A stretch of DNA of 64,000 nucleotides from contig NZ_JBLWZO010000011.1 in the NCBI RefSeq assembly GCF_048266405.1, positions 1-64,000 of the forward strand, given 5' to 3'. The notes under the pieces were generated by a model that saw nothing but the letters and a program-made list of their open reading frames with translations, was not told the DNA's origin and did no database searches. Numbering within the stretch: the stretch's first letter is position 1; every line of letters begins with the position of its first letter. Of the stretch, positions 26,197 through 34,970 are shown piece by piece. Both the position numbers and the translations under genes were made by a program. Source of the DNA: Celeribacter sp048266405. GTDB lineage: Bacteria; Pseudomonadota; Alphaproteobacteria; Rhodobacterales; Rhodobacteraceae.

Positions 26197-26756
26197 TGCA
26201 CAGCTCCCCCGTTGGGCGCATCCCTATTCGCCATTGCGGCCGTTGTGTCAGGTGCGAGGACATCCCCCGGCTCATGAACCATCACAGCAAGGTTGATTGC
26301 GGAAGCACAGCCCAGATCATCCACACCTGGTTGGCACGACACCTTCAACCCGCGCGCGCGGGTAACGCGAATGATCCCCACCTGCCTGTAGGGTGACGGA
26401 CGCGGGCCAAATGTGGTGTCTTGGAGATATTGCATCTTCGCAGGATAACGCGCCAAAAGCGACTGCATCATGCTTTGCCGTTCCGCATCGACACGCGGCT
26501 TGCCCGTTGCTGGGATTGTGACAATGACTACATCCCCTGATTGCAGCGCCAAGGCGTTTAAGAAGGCCGATAGACGCTTGTGCTCTTGCGCGGATAGTGC
26601 TGACGATCCTTTGGAAAACCGATACTGATGTTGCGCCTCGACGTAAGGTGCAGACAAGCGTTGCGTGACGCCGATCATTTGCGTTGGAGCCTCACAACCT
26701 GCTAACAAAAGCACAATCAAACCCGCCATCAATCCTTTTGCACTTCCAATATTCAT
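26193..26756 (-). CDS. cpaD: CpaD-family pilus lipoprotein
   Basis: 187 residues with a lipoprotein signal (GLMAGLIVLLLAGC, Cys21). The mature chain contains an OmpA/BON-like stretch (SALSAQEHKRLSAFLNALAL) and VSCQPGVDDLGCASAINLAV, which are recognisable CpaD family features. It assists the outer-membrane secretin CpaC. ATGA overlaps on both sides (cpaC before, tadZ after) show tight coupling. Confidence 0.88.
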   Translation of the reverse strand: MNIGSAKGLMAGLIVLLLAGCEAPTQMIGVTQRLSAPYVEAQHQYRFSKGSSALSAQEHKRLSAFLNALALQSGDVVIVTIPATGKPRVDAERQSMMQSLLARYPAKMQYLQDTTFGPRPSPYRQVGIIRVTRARGLKVSCQPGVDDLGCASAINLAVMVHEPGDVLAPDTTAAMANRDAPNGGAVQ

Positions 26757-28042
26757 TGCAACAAGAACCCCGCATTTCCGTTAATATTTTTGACTGAGAC
26801 CGGACCGTTCTTGCTCGTTGGAACACCAAAGGAGAACGACCCCAGAAATTGGCGATCCAAGGTGCCGGCGGGCGTAAACCCATCTAATGGCGTTTTGAAT
26901 TTGTCAGGGGTTGCGGGAGCGACGATGTAGGGTGTCACGATAATGACCAATTCGGTTTCACCTGATTGATAGCTGCTAGAACGAAACAACGCTCCGAGGA
27001 TCGGAATATCGCTCAAACCGGGGACTTCGTTGAGATCCTGCTGTGTCGTCGCACTAAAAAGGCCTGCTATTGCAAAGCTTTGTCCGCTACCCACTTCGAT
27101 TGTCGTGCTGGCACTGCGTTCAAGGATCAAAGGAATATTCTGCGTATTCGATGTACTGCCATTGGAAAAATCCAACTCACGGATTTGGGTACGCACATTG
27201 AGCTTGATCTGATCGCTGCGCAGCACCTCTGGCAGGAACTCAAGTTCGACCCCGAATGACTCAAATTGAACGGAGCTAGAATCGTCCCCCTCGCTCACAG
27301 TTTGAAAGGGGAAACGTCCACCCGCAAGAAAACTCGCCTTGTCGCCTGAACGTGCCGTCAGGTTCGGTTCAGACAGGATCGTCACCAACCCTCGGCTCTT
27401 CAGTGCTTCAATTGTCCCGCTGATCGAAAAGGCGGTTTTCAAACCACCGCCATTGGAATTACTGCCCGACGACGTGGTCCAATTGACCCCGAGATCCTCG
27501 GACACGCTGCGCGAAACCTCCGCAATGCGGACCTGTAGGTTGACTTGAGGCGGGGTTTCTAATGCCAAACTGTTCACCACAGTCACCGTGTCCCCCGCCA
27601 ATTGGCGCACAACGGATTCAATACGCTCGGCATCTGTAATAGTGCCGACCCGCCCACTCAGGATGATTGCGCCTCCGGCCTCAGAAACCGAGAAGGTGCC
27701 ATTTGGAACTGTGGCATGCGCTGCGCTGCCTAACGCCTTCATATTCACAGAGACTTCGACCGCGCTGCTGAGCGTTACCTCCTCTTGGTCGTCAATGACA
27801 AACAAAGTGGTCTCCCCAATCTGTTTGCCGTAAATGTAGAGGAGTTTTGGGGATTTGATTTCCACATCCGCGACATCCGGATTGGCAAGAAAGACTGTTT
27901 CGGCCGGTGCGTCGAGCCTAATCAGCTTACCCTGCCCTGCAAACAAATCAATGTCGCGACTGCGCGTCTCAATTAACGTTTGCGCCACCGCAGGAAGCGC
28001 GAAAATCATCCAGAGTATAAACAGGCATATGGTGCGAAACAT
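26753..28042 (-). CDS. cpaC: CpaC/RcpA outer-membrane secretin of the tad pilus
   Basis: 429 residues from ATG 28042, which has AAAAGG 10 bases upstream; a TTG seven codons earlier is less likely. A Sec signal peptide ends near ALPAVAQ. The N-terminal pilus-formation domain (DIDLFAGQGKLIRLDAPAET) is followed by a BON-like segment (LSGRVGTITDAERIESVVRQ). The secretin core has VTILSEPNLTARSGDKASFL and LVIIVTPYIVAP near the end. It forms the multimeric channel through which the pilus exits. Confidence 0.94.
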   Translation of the reverse strand: MFRTICLFILWMIFALPAVAQTLIETRSRDIDLFAGQGKLIRLDAPAETVFLANPDVADVEIKSPKLLYIYGKQIGETTLFVIDDQEEVTLSSAVEVSVNMKALGSAAHATVPNGTFSVSEAGGAIILSGRVGTITDAERIESVVRQLAGDTVTVVNSLALETPPQVNLQVRIAEVSRSVSEDLGVNWTTSSGSNSNGGGLKTAFSISGTIEALKSRGLVTILSEPNLTARSGDKASFLAGGRFPFQTVSEGDDSSSVQFESFGVELEFLPEVLRSDQIKLNVRTQIRELDFSNGSTSNTQNIPLILERSASTTIEVGSGQSFAIAGLFSATTQQDLNEVPGLSDIPILGALFRSSSYQSGETELVIIVTPYIVAPATPDKFKTPLDGFTPAGTLDRQFLGSFSFGVPTSKNGPVSVKNINGNAGFLLQ

Positions 28043-28088
28043 TAAGGGCATACCTTTTGGCAATGAACTGAAGAAAAGATGTCGTGTA

Positions 28089-29051
28089 TTATTTTGCTCG
28101 CGCAGGCGACTTTGTGGCCGTCGTGTCTGCCTTCGATATTACCTCTGACAACGCCTCCAAAGTGGCAACATCGGCGTCAGAGATGGTAAGCACGTTGACC
28201 TGTGTCTTGGCCCCACGAACCACAGAAACACGCTGGCTCGGTGCTGCGCGTTCAGAGAGCTCTGCCCCGCCGGAGACTTGGGAAGCGAAGATTGGCGTAT
28301 CCGTTGAAATAATAGGTTTGTCTCCCTCCGTCCCGTCACTCAAAACCAACATCAGGTCCCCCATTTTTTGGGCGAGAGCCAAAACCTTGGCCCCAGCAGG
28401 CGGTAGTTCAAAAGTGATGATTTCTGGCGATGCCTTTAGCGGCTTCTGTTTCTTGCCGTCATGCTGTTCCGCGATTTGATCCGTTGCGATAACCCGCACA
28501 TTGCGCAGCACCGTCCGAATGGCGAGTATGTTATTGTCGGCTGTATAAGAGAGCATTACATCAACGCGATCTCCATTGCGGACGAGGCCCGCCACGGAAG
28601 TTGCCTCCGTCACCGGCAACGAAATGGCGCGCATCCCTTCGCTCAGCTTCAGCATAGATGTATGCATCGGCTCCACCGTGTCGGGAATATTCGGCACGAT
28701 CAGGTCAGAGGACACGAAAGGCGTTCCACTGGGCACCATTCTGACTGCGGGCACCTGCGTCAACGCTTCGCGGTTCGCAGGCGTGTCCCGCAGAAAGTTC
28801 TCCACAATTTGCTCTTCGCCCATCTCGACAGAGCCAATGCCATCATCGGAAATAGGCGCACCAGTCGACAACTCCGCAGCCGCAACCAGCACCCGATCAG
28901 ATGCAATTTTAACTGGGGCCTGCACCGGAGCAGGTTGCGATGTGGCCTGATTTTCTTGACGAAAACCAAACCACATCACCGCCCCGGCGACCGCGGCAGA
29001 GACTGTTAACACAGTCCCGATACGGCCAAATAATCCGAGGGAACCGAGCAT
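28089..29051 (-). CDS. cpaB: CpaB/RcpC pilus assembly protein
   Basis: 320 residues with one N-terminal membrane segment (GTVLTVSAAVAGAVMWFGF), then a SAF domain (DRVLVAAAELSTGAPISDDG) and the RcpC/CpaB core (ISLPVTEATSVAGLVRNGDR). It is a periplasmic assembly factor that may bind peptidoglycan. Its ATG shares one base with the flp stop codon (TAATG), so pilin and assembly genes are translated in tandem with no spacer, unusual for this locus. A short gap separates it from cpaC. Confidence 0.92.
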   Translation of the reverse strand: MLGSLGLFGRIGTVLTVSAAVAGAVMWFGFRQENQATSQPAPVQAPVKIASDRVLVAAAELSTGAPISDDGIGSVEMGEEQIVENFLRDTPANREALTQVPAVRMVPSGTPFVSSDLIVPNIPDTVEPMHTSMLKLSEGMRAISLPVTEATSVAGLVRNGDRVDVMLSYTADNNILAIRTVLRNVRVIATDQIAEQHDGKKQKPLKASPEIITFELPPAGAKVLALAQKMGDLMLVLSDGTEGDKPIISTDTPIFASQVSGGAELSERAAPSQRVSVVRGAKTQVNVLTISDADVATLEALSEVISKADTTATKSPARAK

Positions 29052-29245
29052 TAGTCACAAGTCGTTGCAGTTGATGTATCAATGCAGTCTTTGACATTTC
29101 CAAATTGTGTATCCAATTCGGTCCCGATACCGGCGACAGCCCCCACAATCACTGCAGCAATCAAAGCGGCGAAAAGGCCGTATTCAATTGCTGTAGCACC
29201 GTCTTCCTCGTGATTGAAGCGGGCTATAATTTTGAAAAGTTTCAT
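29051..29245 (-). CDS. flp: Flp-type major pilin precursor
   Basis: 64 residues from ATG 29245, preceded by CAGGAGACTG; a longer in-frame extension lacks a ribosome site. The class III signal ends with DG before ATAIEYGLFAALIAAVIVG. Cleavage after Gly16 gives mature Glu5 and Tyr6, the Flp signature. A hydrophobic helix and a short tail with a Cys pair (VKDCIDTSTATTC) follow. It polymerises into the adhesive tad pilus. It heads the operon; upstream are a perfect inverted repeat and a CtrA-like box. Confidence 0.94.
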   Translation of the reverse strand: MKLFKIIARFNHEEDGATAIEYGLFAALIAAVIVGAVAGIGTELDTQFGNVKDCIDTSTATTCD

Positions 29246-29369
29246 TGTGCGCAGTCTCCTGAATCTTGTTTTTATAACGACCCAAATCGACCACAAATCC
29301 TTGGAAAAATTCATCCCAAAACACCTGTGCCAATTAGGGCCAGACCATACTTAAGAGATGACGAACGCA

Positions 29370-29390
29370 CTATTTCCAAACAGGAAATAG
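29370..29390. promoter_or_regulatory. Perfect inverted repeat upstream of flp
   Basis: CTATTTCC-AAACA-GGAAATAG, an 8-bp stem with a 5-base loop, 125 bases upstream of the flp start. No T tract points to termination, so an operator is more likely. The binding protein is unknown. Confidence 0.45.
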
Positions 29391-29495
29391 AAAAATTGCG
29401 ATGCAACTACTTACAAATTTTAACTAGAATTACTTTTGAAGGATACGCTACGCACGTCACCCGAAAATAGATGCTCCCTTCATTGAGGGAATAAG

Positions 29496-29510
29496 TTAAC
29501 AATTCCTTAA
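29496..29510. promoter_or_regulatory. CtrA-like binding site TTAA-N7-TTAA upstream of the tad operon
   Basis: TTAACAATTCCTTAA matches the alphaproteobacterial CtrA consensus TTAA-N7-TTAA exactly, 251 bases upstream of flp. CtrA controls pilin genes in Caulobacter. The assignment is by pattern only, and A/T-rich DNA can give chance matches. Confidence 0.5.
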
Positions 29511-29748
29511 GGCGCCTATTTTTATTCCGCTTTGGAATACATTTTTTTGTATTGATTAAGAGGCAGGCGCTCAGCCCCAATAATGGGCTCATTTTATTGG
29601 ATTGCGGCAGTTAGCAATTTCACAGCTGGGATGATGCTGTGGCTTAGCGAGACTGACCGCCAAAACGATCGAAACCAAATTCGCAGGTACTCGTTCTAAG
29701 CGAGTGACTGGTTGGGACAGGTCATGTTCTACAATACAGACGAAGCAA

Positions 29749-30420
29749 TTAAGGCGCGATGCCCCTTAGAAACATAGCAATCGCAAATTCTCGTCTACGC
29801 TCTACTTCGAGGTCGGAGGGCTGTTGGGCGTGGGGCTGTAGAAGGCGCGTGAGCGGGTTTTCAAGGGCCATATCCAAGAGGATCTCAACGGCCATGTCGA
29901 TGTCACCTTGAGGTAGCGAAATCTCACCACTCGCGATGGCACTCTCAAGCTCGGCGCGCACAAATCCTACCAATGTTCCCCTGCCGGAGGTGTAGAGTTC
30001 ATGTGCCAGGACGGGATAGGTTTGCGCCTTTGCAATGACAGACCTCAAGAGTTCGAGTTTGTTCATATCTTCGCCCGACGGAGCGTTAAAACGCAGTAAT
30101 AGCGACAGTCTTTCACTGAGAGGGCGTTTTGCATCTTCGGCTTTGAGCGGCAGGAAAATAGTGCGCGCGAGGTTTATGACTGCACGTACAAGCAGGTCTT
30201 CGCGGCTTTTGAATATTTCATAGACCGTGCGCTTCGACATGCCTGCTGTCCGCGCGACCAAGGACATGGTCACATCGTCGAAAGGGATTTCCAAAAGAAG
30301 TTGCGCGGTCGCTCGCAAGATTGCGGCTTCTCGAGCTGCGAGGCACATTTGCGGCGGACGTCCGCGCCGTGCCTTCACAAAGCAGCTGCTATTCTTTTTC
30401 AACTTATTATCACTCATCAT
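29749..30420 (-). CDS. TetR/AcrR-family transcriptional regulator of the RND pump
   Basis: 223 residues. The N-terminal helix-turn-helix is DDVTMSLVARTAGMSKRTVYEIF (residues about 45-67; only key parts given), followed by FKSREDLLVRAV, the TetR signature. The C-terminal ligand domain is helical. Start at 30420 or the adjacent ATG at 30417, after AAGGAAC. It is divergent from the RND efflux pair with 182 bases between starts, the classical AcrR layout, so repression of the pump is likely. The N-terminal 25 residues are basic. Confidence 0.93.
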   Translation of the reverse strand: MMSDNKLKKNSSCFVKARRGRPPQMCLAAREAAILRATAQLLLEIPFDDVTMSLVARTAGMSKRTVYEIFKSREDLLVRAVINLARTIFLPLKAEDAKRPLSERLSLLLRFNAPSGEDMNKLELLRSVIAKAQTYPVLAHELYTSGRGTLVGFVRAELESAIASGEISLPQGDIDMAVEILLDMALENPLTRLLQPHAQQPSDLEVERRREFAIAMFLRGIAP

Positions 30421-30602
30421 CGACGTGTTCCTTGGAGAATATGGAGCCTCCCGTACAAATACGCTTTACAAAACTCTCGGGTTTTTTTAAGCGTAACGCA
30501 AGTGTGTATTTTGGTTTTCCGTCCTGCACGATAGCAGGGCTGACACAAGTCCTCGATTTGCGGCGTTGCCCCGCGATTTCTTAATCTTTGGAGCTAATCC
30601 TA

Positions 30603-31757
30603 ATGCATCGTTCTTTTTTCGCTCCGCTGAGCCGAATGACTGCCGCGCTAATTCTGGCCGCAAGTCTCCCTTTGGGCGCGACGGCTCAAAATGGCCCTCC
30701 ACCATCACCTGTCACGGTCCAGACGCTGGAAGCCAACGATGTGACCTTGACGGCTGAACTGCCTGGTCGCGTTGCTGCCTCATCCGAGGCACAAGTCCGC
30801 CCCCAAGTGAACGGGCTGATTTTGGAGCGCCTCTTCGTTGAAGGGCGACCAGTTGAAAAAGGTGATCTTCTTTACCGCATCGACGCCGCTTCCTATGAAG
30901 CTCAAAAAATCGCAGCAGAGGCACAGCTTGCGCAGGCCAATGCATCTCTCAGGGCCGCTCAGTTGGAATTCGACCGTCAGCAAGAGTTGAAATCGCGTAG
31001 CGTTGTGTCCCAACAGAACCTCGACAACGCAATTTCAGCCCTCGAAGTGGCAAAGGCAAACGTTAAAGTCGCGGAAGCCCAAGTGCTTGCTACCGGAATT
31101 GATCTGGAGCGCACATCCATTCGCGCGCCGATCTCCGGGGTTGTCGGGTTGAGCGATGTGAGCGTTGGTGCGCTTGTGACCTCTGGTCAGCCGACGCCGC
31201 TAACTGTGATCCGCACACTCGATCCCGTTTACGTCGATGTCACGCAAGCCGCCGCCGACATGTTGCGTTGGCGCCGTGCTCAAGGTGGAGAAGGGTTTGC
31301 CGAAGACCTTGGTCAGGTCGTTGAACTCAAACTCGCGGATGGCACGACCTATGAGCATCAGGGCAAGCTATCTGCCGCAGAACCTCATGTGGATGAAGGC
31401 ACTGGGACCATCTTGCTCCGCCTGTCTTTCCCGAACCCTGAAGGGTTTTTGCTGCCCGGCATGTATGTTCAGGTTGATATGCCACAGGGTGTATTGAAGG
31501 ACGCAATTTTGGTGCCACAACAAGCCGTCACACGTGATCGTCGGGGCGAGCCTACGGCGCTTGTCGTCAACGATGAGAACGTCGTTGAGCAACGCAAGCT
31601 CACGGTTTTGCGGGACCACGGAACCGATTGGGTCGTGACGGAGGGCGTTAGTGCGGGTGACCGTGTCATCGTCGCTGGACTGCAAAAAACCGCGCCAGGT
31701 GCGACAGTGGTCCCTCAAGAGCAAGCGGCCACCGAGTCTCCCGCTGAAAATAACTGA
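30603..31757 (+). CDS. RND efflux pump periplasmic adaptor (MFP) subunit
   Basis: 384 residues from ATG 30603, with GGAG upstream. It has a signal peptide ending near GATAQN. Lipoyl halves (ELPGRVAASSEAQVRPQVNG and RTSIRAPISGVVGLSDVSVG) surround an alpha-hairpin (QQELKSRSVVSQQNLDNAIS). Beta-barrel and membrane-proximal domains follow, with GMYVQVDMPQGVLKDAILVP. It links the inner-membrane RND protein to an outer-membrane channel. No lipobox Cys is seen, so it is probably not a lipoprotein. It lies 21 bases before the pump gene. Confidence 0.94.
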   Translation: MHRSFFAPLSRMTAALILAASLPLGATAQNGPPPSPVTVQTLEANDVTLTAELPGRVAASSEAQVRPQVNGLILERLFVEGRPVEKGDLLYRIDAASYEAQKIAAEAQLAQANASLRAAQLEFDRQQELKSRSVVSQQNLDNAISALEVAKANVKVAEAQVLATGIDLERTSIRAPISGVVGLSDVSVGALVTSGQPTPLTVIRTLDPVYVDVTQAAADMLRWRRAQGGEGFAEDLGQVVELKLADGTTYEHQGKLSAAEPHVDEGTGTILLRLSFPNPEGFLLPGMYVQVDMPQGVLKDAILVPQQAVTRDRRGEPTALVVNDENVVEQRKLTVLRDHGTDWVVTEGVSAGDRVIVAGLQKTAPGATVVPQEQAATESPAENN

Positions 31758-31778
31758 ATTCAAATCTGAGAGCATCCC

Positions 31779-34700
31779 ATGGCACGTTTTTTCATTGACC
31801 GACCTATCTTTGCGTGGGTGATCTCGATCCTGATTATGGGCCTCGGCGTGTTGTCGATATACACCCTGCCCGTGGCACAATATCCACAGATCGCACCGCC
31901 GTCGGTGACGATTAACGCGACCTACCCTGGTGCTTCCGCCGATACGGTGGCCAATACGGTGACGCAGATTATCGAGCAACGGATGACGGGACTTGACGGG
32001 ATGCGTTATGTGTCGTCCTCGTCCACGTCATCGGGGTCGGCGTCTATCACGCTAACGTTTGAGACGGGTACAGACCCCGATATAGCGCAAGTTCAGGTGC
32101 AAAACAAACTCGCACAGGCGACGGCCTTGTTGCCCGAAGCGGTGCAACGTCAAGGCGTCACGGTTCAAAAATCCTCAGCAGGCTTCCTGATGGTGATCGG
32201 CCTGATTTCCGAAGATGGCAGTTTGGATCAAGCTGACTTGTCGGATTACCTCAACTCCAACCTCGTTGATGCGTTCAGCCGCATTGAGGGGGTCGGTGGC
32301 ACGCAGGTGTTTGGTGCAAAATACGCCATGCGGATCTGGCTCGACCCGTCTAAACTGGCTGCGTTTGATATGACGCCTTCGGATGTGGTGGCGTCTGTTT
32401 CCTCCCAAAACGCGCAAATTTCTGCGGGGTCGTTCGGCTCGCTTCCAGCCGTGGATGGTCAGGCGTTTACGGCGACTATCACCGCGCAATCCCTGTTGGA
32501 AACTCCAGAAGATTTCCGCAACATCATCCTGCGCTCCGAGGCCGATGGTGGGCTTGTGCTGTTGGAAGATGTGGCCCGTGTCGAAATCGGCGCGGAAAAC
32601 TACATGGCCATTGCTCAGTATAACGGTCAACCCGCATCGGGGATGGCCGTGCAACTGGCGCCGGGAGCAAACGCGCTCGACACATCAAAACGCGTACGTG
32701 AAAAAATCGAGGAATACGCGGAGTTTTTCCCTGACGGCGTAACATACGTCATTCCCTATGACACCACGCCATTCGTCGAGATTTCAATCCACGAAGTGCA
32801 GAAAACACTGATCGAGGCAATTGTTCTCGTGTTCTTCGTAATGCTGCTCTTCTTGCAAAACCTGCGTGCGACGCTCATTCCAACCCTTGCCGTGCCCGTG
32901 GTTATCCTCGGAACCTTCGCCATTCTCGGTGTCTTCGGATTTACAATCAACGTGCTGACCATGCTTGCCTTGGTGCTTGCCATCGGTTTGCTTGTGGATG
33001 ATGCGATCGTTGTGGTGGAGAACGTTGAACGGATCATGGAGGAAGAAGGCCTTTCGCCACGCGAGGCCACGCGCAAATCCATGGACCAGATCACAGGCGC
33101 CTTGGTCGGGATTGCCCTTGTGATTTCAGCAGTATTCATCCCGATGGCCTTTTTCGGCGGCTCAACAGGCGTCATTTACCGTCAGTTCTCTGTCACCATC
33201 GTGTCCGCAATGATGCTGTCGGTTTTGGTTGCCTTAACTCTGACGCCTGCGCTTTGTGCCACGTTGCTGCGCGGCAAAGATATCGAACATGCGAAAAGCG
33301 GCCCCTTTGCGTGGTTTAACAGCGGCTTTTCCAAACTCTCTGGTGGCTATGGTTGGACGGTGAACTACGTCATCCGCCGCCCATTGCGGATGTTGCTTGT
33401 CTACGGCCTCATAGGGGGCGGCATTGTCTGGCTCTTCATGCAAACGCCCACGGGGTTCTTGCCTGATGAAGACCAAGGGATCATGCTCGCACTTGTCCAA
33501 GGTCCATCGGGTACCACCGCCGAAAACACTCTCAAAGCCACGAAACAAATTCAGGACCACTTCCTGAACAATGAAGCTGAGGCTGTCGACTCTGTGTTTA
33601 GTGTTGTTGGCTTCTCCTTCGCCGGCGCGGGCCAGAACAACGGGTTGGCCTTTGTTCGGTTGAAAGACTGGGAAGAACGTCAAAGTCCCGCGCAATCGGT
33701 TCAGGCCATTGCAGGGCGTGCGTTCCCCGCGATGATGGGAATACAGGAGGCGATGGCGTTCCCGATTGTCCCGCCTGCTGTGACGGAGCTTGGCAACGTA
33801 TCGGGCTTCGACTTCTACTTGCAGGCGCAAAGTGGCCAGACCCACGAGCAGCTTCTCGAAGCACGTAACGCCGTTTTGGGCATGGCTGCGCAAAGCCCGC
33901 TCATTGCATCCGCGCGCCCCTCGGGTCTGGAGGATGCGACGCAGTACAAACTGGACATCGATTGGCGTGCCGCAGGGGCTATGGGCGTGTCCCCCTCCAC
34001 TGTCGGCAACACATTGGCAATCGCCATGGCCGGAACCTATGTGAACGACTTTAATGACAACGGGCGCACCAAGCGCGTGTTCATTCAGGGCGAGGCTGAC
34101 GCCCGCGCTACGCCGTCGGACCTTCAACGCTGGCGTGTGCGAAACTCCGCTGGCGAATTGGTGCCCTTCTCTAACTTCTCCAGCGAACGTTGGGTTTATG
34201 GGCCTCAAGGCTTGAACCGTTACAACGGCACTCCCTCGATGCAAATCCAAGGCTCTCCCGCACCGGGAGTTTCCACTGGCGAAGCCATGTTGGAGATCGA
34301 ACGCATTGTCGATCAACTGCCCGGCTTCTCAGTGGCGTGGACAGGGCTTTCGCTTGAGGAGCGTGATTCAGGTTCGCAGGCACCGCTGCTCTATGCCTTG
34401 TCACTCGCCGCCGTGTTTTTCTGTCTGGCCGCTCTTTACGAGAGTTGGGCCATTCCCTTCTCTGTGATGTTGGCGATGCCTGTCGGTATTCTCGGCACTC
34501 TCTTTACCGCATGGAACTTTGGCTTCCAAAACGGTGTGTTTTTCCAAGTTGGTCTTTTGACGGTCATTGGCCTTACGGGTAAAAACGCCATTCTCATCGT
34601 CGAGTTCGCGCGAGAACAGGTGGATAGTGGCAAAGAGCTTTACGATGCCGTTTTGACGGCGGCACGATTGCGGTTCCGTCCCATTATCATGACCTCACTG

Positions 34701-34886
34701 GCATTCTCTCTGGGCGTTGTCCCTCTGGTCCTATCCTCTGGCGCGGGTTCCGGTGGACGTCGCGCCGTCGGTGCCGCCGTACTCGGCGGGACGATCACAG
34801 GAACAATGCTTGGTATTCTCTTTGTCCCACTCTTCTTCATGCTGATACGCAAGACGTTAAGCAGGACGACGCCCAAAGCCGATTAA
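31779..34886 (+). CDS. RND multidrug efflux permease (AcrB/HAE1 type)
   Basis: 1035 residues, normal HAE1 length. It starts MARFFIDRPIFAWVISILIM. TM4 carries LLVDDAIVVVENVERIMEEE with Asp407 and Asp408, the same numbering as the proton-relay aspartates of AcrB. The TM10 Lys is in GLTGKNAILIVEFAREQ. Two large periplasmic loops are present. It forms a trimer that exports hydrophobic compounds by proton antiport with the adaptor upstream. No TolC-type gene is adjacent, so the outer channel is shared with other pumps or encoded elsewhere. Confidence 0.96.
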   Translation: MARFFIDRPIFAWVISILIMGLGVLSIYTLPVAQYPQIAPPSVTINATYPGASADTVANTVTQIIEQRMTGLDGMRYVSSSSTSSGSASITLTFETGTDPDIAQVQVQNKLAQATALLPEAVQRQGVTVQKSSAGFLMVIGLISEDGSLDQADLSDYLNSNLVDAFSRIEGVGGTQVFGAKYAMRIWLDPSKLAAFDMTPSDVVASVSSQNAQISAGSFGSLPAVDGQAFTATITAQSLLETPEDFRNIILRSEADGGLVLLEDVARVEIGAENYMAIAQYNGQPASGMAVQLAPGANALDTSKRVREKIEEYAEFFPDGVTYVIPYDTTPFVEISIHEVQKTLIEAIVLVFFVMLLFLQNLRATLIPTLAVPVVILGTFAILGVFGFTINVLTMLALVLAIGLLVDDAIVVVENVERIMEEEGLSPREATRKSMDQITGALVGIALVISAVFIPMAFFGGSTGVIYRQFSVTIVSAMMLSVLVALTLTPALCATLLRGKDIEHAKSGPFAWFNSGFSKLSGGYGWTVNYVIRRPLRMLLVYGLIGGGIVWLFMQTPTGFLPDEDQGIMLALVQGPSGTTAENTLKATKQIQDHFLNNEAEAVDSVFSVVGFSFAGAGQNNGLAFVRLKDWEERQSPAQSVQAIAGRAFPAMMGIQEAMAFPIVPPAVTELGNVSGFDFYLQAQSGQTHEQLLEARNAVLGMAAQSPLIASARPSGLEDATQYKLDIDWRAAGAMGVSPSTVGNTLAIAMAGTYVNDFNDNGRTKRVFIQGEADARATPSDLQRWRVRNSAGELVPFSNFSSERWVYGPQGLNRYNGTPSMQIQGSPAPGVSTGEAMLEIERIVDQLPGFSVAWTGLSLEERDSGSQAPLLYALSLAAVFFCLAALYESWAIPFSVMLAMPVGILGTLFTAWNFGFQNGVFFQVGLLTVIGLTGKNAILIVEFAREQVDSGKELYDAVLTAARLRFRPIIMTSLAFSLGVVPLVLSSGAGSGGRRAVGAAVLGGTITGTMLGILFVPLFFMLIRKTLSRTTPKAD

Positions 34887-34895
34887 GTAAAGAAA

Positions 34896-34922
34896 GGGCC
34901 CTGAGCACATCGCACAGGGCCC
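34896..34922 (+). terminator. Hairpin after the RND operon, probable terminator for convergent genes
   Basis: GGGCCCTG and CAGGGCCC make a perfect 8-bp stem with an 11-base loop between the ends of the pump gene and the convergent fasciclin gene. There is no T tract on either side. Confidence 0.5.
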
Positions 34923-34970
34923 CGATCGTAGTAAGCGGGTTCGCCACTGGAAAGAGACCATAGCCCGATT

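Larger units (their letters stand above)
29246..29748. other. 503-base non-coding region upstream of the tad operon
   Basis: No convincing gene. It holds the flp leader and promoter (minus strand), the inverted repeat at 29370-29390 and the CtrA-like box at 29496-29510. It is clearly more A/T-rich than the flanks. The end next to the TetR gene shows no clear terminator. Confidence 0.6.

Noticed and set aside
29290..29345. A TGGCAC element on the minus strand upstream of flp resembling a sigma-54 promoter
   Set aside because: The matching -12 GC element is missing at the required spacing (the sequence there is T-rich without GC), so sigma-54 control is not supported.
33234..34316. A 360-codon minus-strand frame inside the RND pump gene
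   Set aside because: It lies entirely within a gene with intact AcrB motifs and has a composition typical of antisense shadow frames (rich in His, Arg and Gly).
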